Assembly (NCBI GenBank): GCA_027972325.1
Contig: JAPMOS010000302.1
Coordinates: forward strand, 1 to 31,613
Length of the DNA stretch: 31,613 nt
Direction: 5' to 3'
Origin: Paratrimastix pyriformis
Lineage: Eukaryota; Preaxostyla; Paratrimastigidae
Shown piece after piece: positions 30,283-31,613 of the stretch (positions within the stretch are counted from its first letter, which is position 1; each line of letters opens with the position of its first letter). Below the pieces are notes generated by a model. It was not told the DNA's origin and did not search any database. It worked only from the letters and a program-made list of their open reading frames with translations. The translations under genes and the position numbers were made by a program.

Positions 30283-30352
30283 CACGGATCGAACCCCTGA
30301 CACTGAGATTGCAAATCACACAACTCGCCACTGTACCACAGAAACTTTGTTG
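30283..30352 (-). pseudogene. tRNA-like sequence on the minus strand
   Basis: On the minus strand TGTGGTACAGTGGCGAG resembles an A-box and D arm, GTGATTTGCAATCTC an anticodon arm, and GGGGTTCGATCC a B-box. The T stem and acceptor stem pair poorly, so this is a relic or a SINE head, in opposite orientation to the relic at 30179-30256. Confidence 0.45.
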
Positions 30353-30416
30353 AAAAACCAAGCCGGAAAAATGGTTTAAATAGGCAGGTTTCGGTGCGGC
30401 ACAGCCAGGCCAGCCA

Positions 30417-31613
30417 GAGGATCTGGAAAGAAGGGAGAAGAAGGGGAAGCAGCGGAGCGAAAAGAGGAGGGTGAGGGAGAGCATGGGGAAGTGGGAGCAG
30501 GGGAGGGAGAGCGGGAGAGCGAGAGGAGGAGGGAGGAGGGAGGGTGAGAGGGAGAGGAGGGTGAAGGGAGCAGGAGAGCGAGAGGAGGGTGAGGGAGCAG
30601 GAGAGAGCGAGAGGAGGGAGGGTGAGGGTGATTGAGAGCGAGAGGAGGGTGAAGGAGAACAGGGGAGGGCGAGGGAGAGCAGGTGAGGTGAGGAGCAGGG
30701 GAGAGTGAGGAAGAGGAGCAGGGAGAGTGAGAGGAGGAGGAGCAGGGGAGAGTGAGAGGAGGAGGGAGCAGGGGAGAGTGAGAGGAGGAGGGACAGGGGA
30801 GAGTGAGAGGAGGAGGGACCAGGGAGAGTGAGAGAGGAGGGAGCAGGGGAGAGGAGAGGAGGAGGGAGCAGGGGAGAGTGGGGAGAGGAGGAGGGACCAG
30901 GGAGAGTGAGAGAGGAGGGAGCAGGGGAGAGTGAGGAGGAGGGACCAGGGGAGAGTGAGAGGAGGGAGGACCAGGGAGAGTGAGGAGGAGGGACCAGGGG
31001 GGAGAGTGAGAGAGGAGGAGGAGCAGGGAGGTGAGGAGGGACCAGGGGAGAGTGAGGAGGAGGACCAGGGGGAGAGTGAGAGGGAGGAGGGACCAGGGGA
31101 GAGTGAGAGGAGGAGGGAGCAGGGGAGAGGAGAGAGGAGCAGGGGAGAGTGAGAGGGGAGGACCAGGGGAGGAGAGGAGGAGGGACCGGGGAGAGTGAGA
31201 GGAGGAGGGAGCAGGGAGAGTGAGAGGAGGAGGGAGCAGGGAGAGGAGAGGAGGAGGGAGCAGGGGGAGAGGAGAGGAGGAGGGACCAGGGGGAGAGTGA
31301 GAGAGGAGGGACCAGGGGAGGGAGAGGAGGAGGGACCAGGGGAGAGGAGGAGGAGGGAGCAGTGGTGAGCGGAGAGGAGAGGAGCAGGGGAGAGTGAGAG
31401 GAGGGAGGACCAGGGGAGAGTGAGAGGAGGGACCAGGGAGAGATGGAGCGAGAGAGCAGAGGAGGTGAGGGAGAGCAGGTGAGGGAGAGCAGGTGAGGGA
31501 GAGGAGGAGGGTGAGGGAGGGAGGGAGGAGGGTGAATGAGGGCGAGAGGAGGGTGAGGAGAACAGGGAGGGTGAGGAGAGCAGGAGAGCGAAAGGAGGGT
31601 GAGGGAGAGCAGG
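30417..31613. repeat. Polypurine GGA/GA minisatellite, continues past the window
   Basis: Nearly pure A/G on the plus strand. Units of about 24-27 bp follow the form AGGGASCAGGGGAGAGTGAGAGGAGG, with many small length changes. The right half is more regular than the first 300 bp, which look like its degenerating edge. Open frames inside (such as 30931-31152) are repeat artefacts. Such sequence can form triplexes and G-quadruplexes. Confidence 0.93.

Noticed and set aside
30931-31152. A 73-codon Glu/Arg/Gly-rich protein
   Set aside because: It lies fully inside the purine minisatellite and is a by-product of it.

Overview
The window is a eukaryotic, repeat-dominated stretch with no host protein gene that I can recognise. 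I cannot name the species. The evidence for a eukaryote is the mix of element classes: a Tc1/mariner transposon, a Ty3-type chromodomain LTR element, two long APE-type LINEs, a tyrosine-recombinase (DIRS-like) retroelement fossil, tRNA-derived pieces and large satellites. The left 25 kb is GC-rich and almost wholly transposon. From about 26 to 30.4 kb it becomes more AT-rich, with poly-T runs and no credible genes.

Layout. 1-824: no recognised gene. 825-1870: Tc1/mariner element with a DD34E transposase, missing its right end. 1874-14950: LINE copy A, split by a Ty3-like element at 2112-7521 that has unusually short LTRs (93 and 96 bp) and a CGAG target duplication. About 14960-25235: LINE copy B, joined head-to-tail to the truncated 3' side of A. 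25233-26005, minus strand: part of a DIRS-like RT/RNase H. 26005-30400: non-coding DNA with a 118-bp direct repeat, a large CCGACCTCGG palindrome built from three identical 58-bp units, a 245-bp segment between 12-bp direct repeats, an AT hairpin and tRNA-like sequences. 30417-31613: a polypurine GGA/GA minisatellite that runs off the window.

The main discovery is the LINE family. Comparing the two copies gives this order: ORF1 with a conserved G-K/R-WDGT motif; then a long ORF2 with a ubiquitin-specific-protease-like (C19) domain, APE endonuclease, reverse transcriptase, RNase H and a terminal CCHC knuckle. Copy B continues, in the same orientation, into a region resembling Dam-type DNA N6-adenine methyltransferases. 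Both copies keep the Cys box, two CxxC pairs, the His box and the terminal (D/N)D box of the USP fold. Over one 46-codon stretch of the RT region the copies differ at 18 bases with no amino-acid change, so the family evolved under protein-level selection before these copies decayed. Copy A is the better preserved (a 661-codon open frame through RNase H); copy B has many frame breaks. The protease and methyltransferase assignments rest on motif order read by eye and need profile searches.
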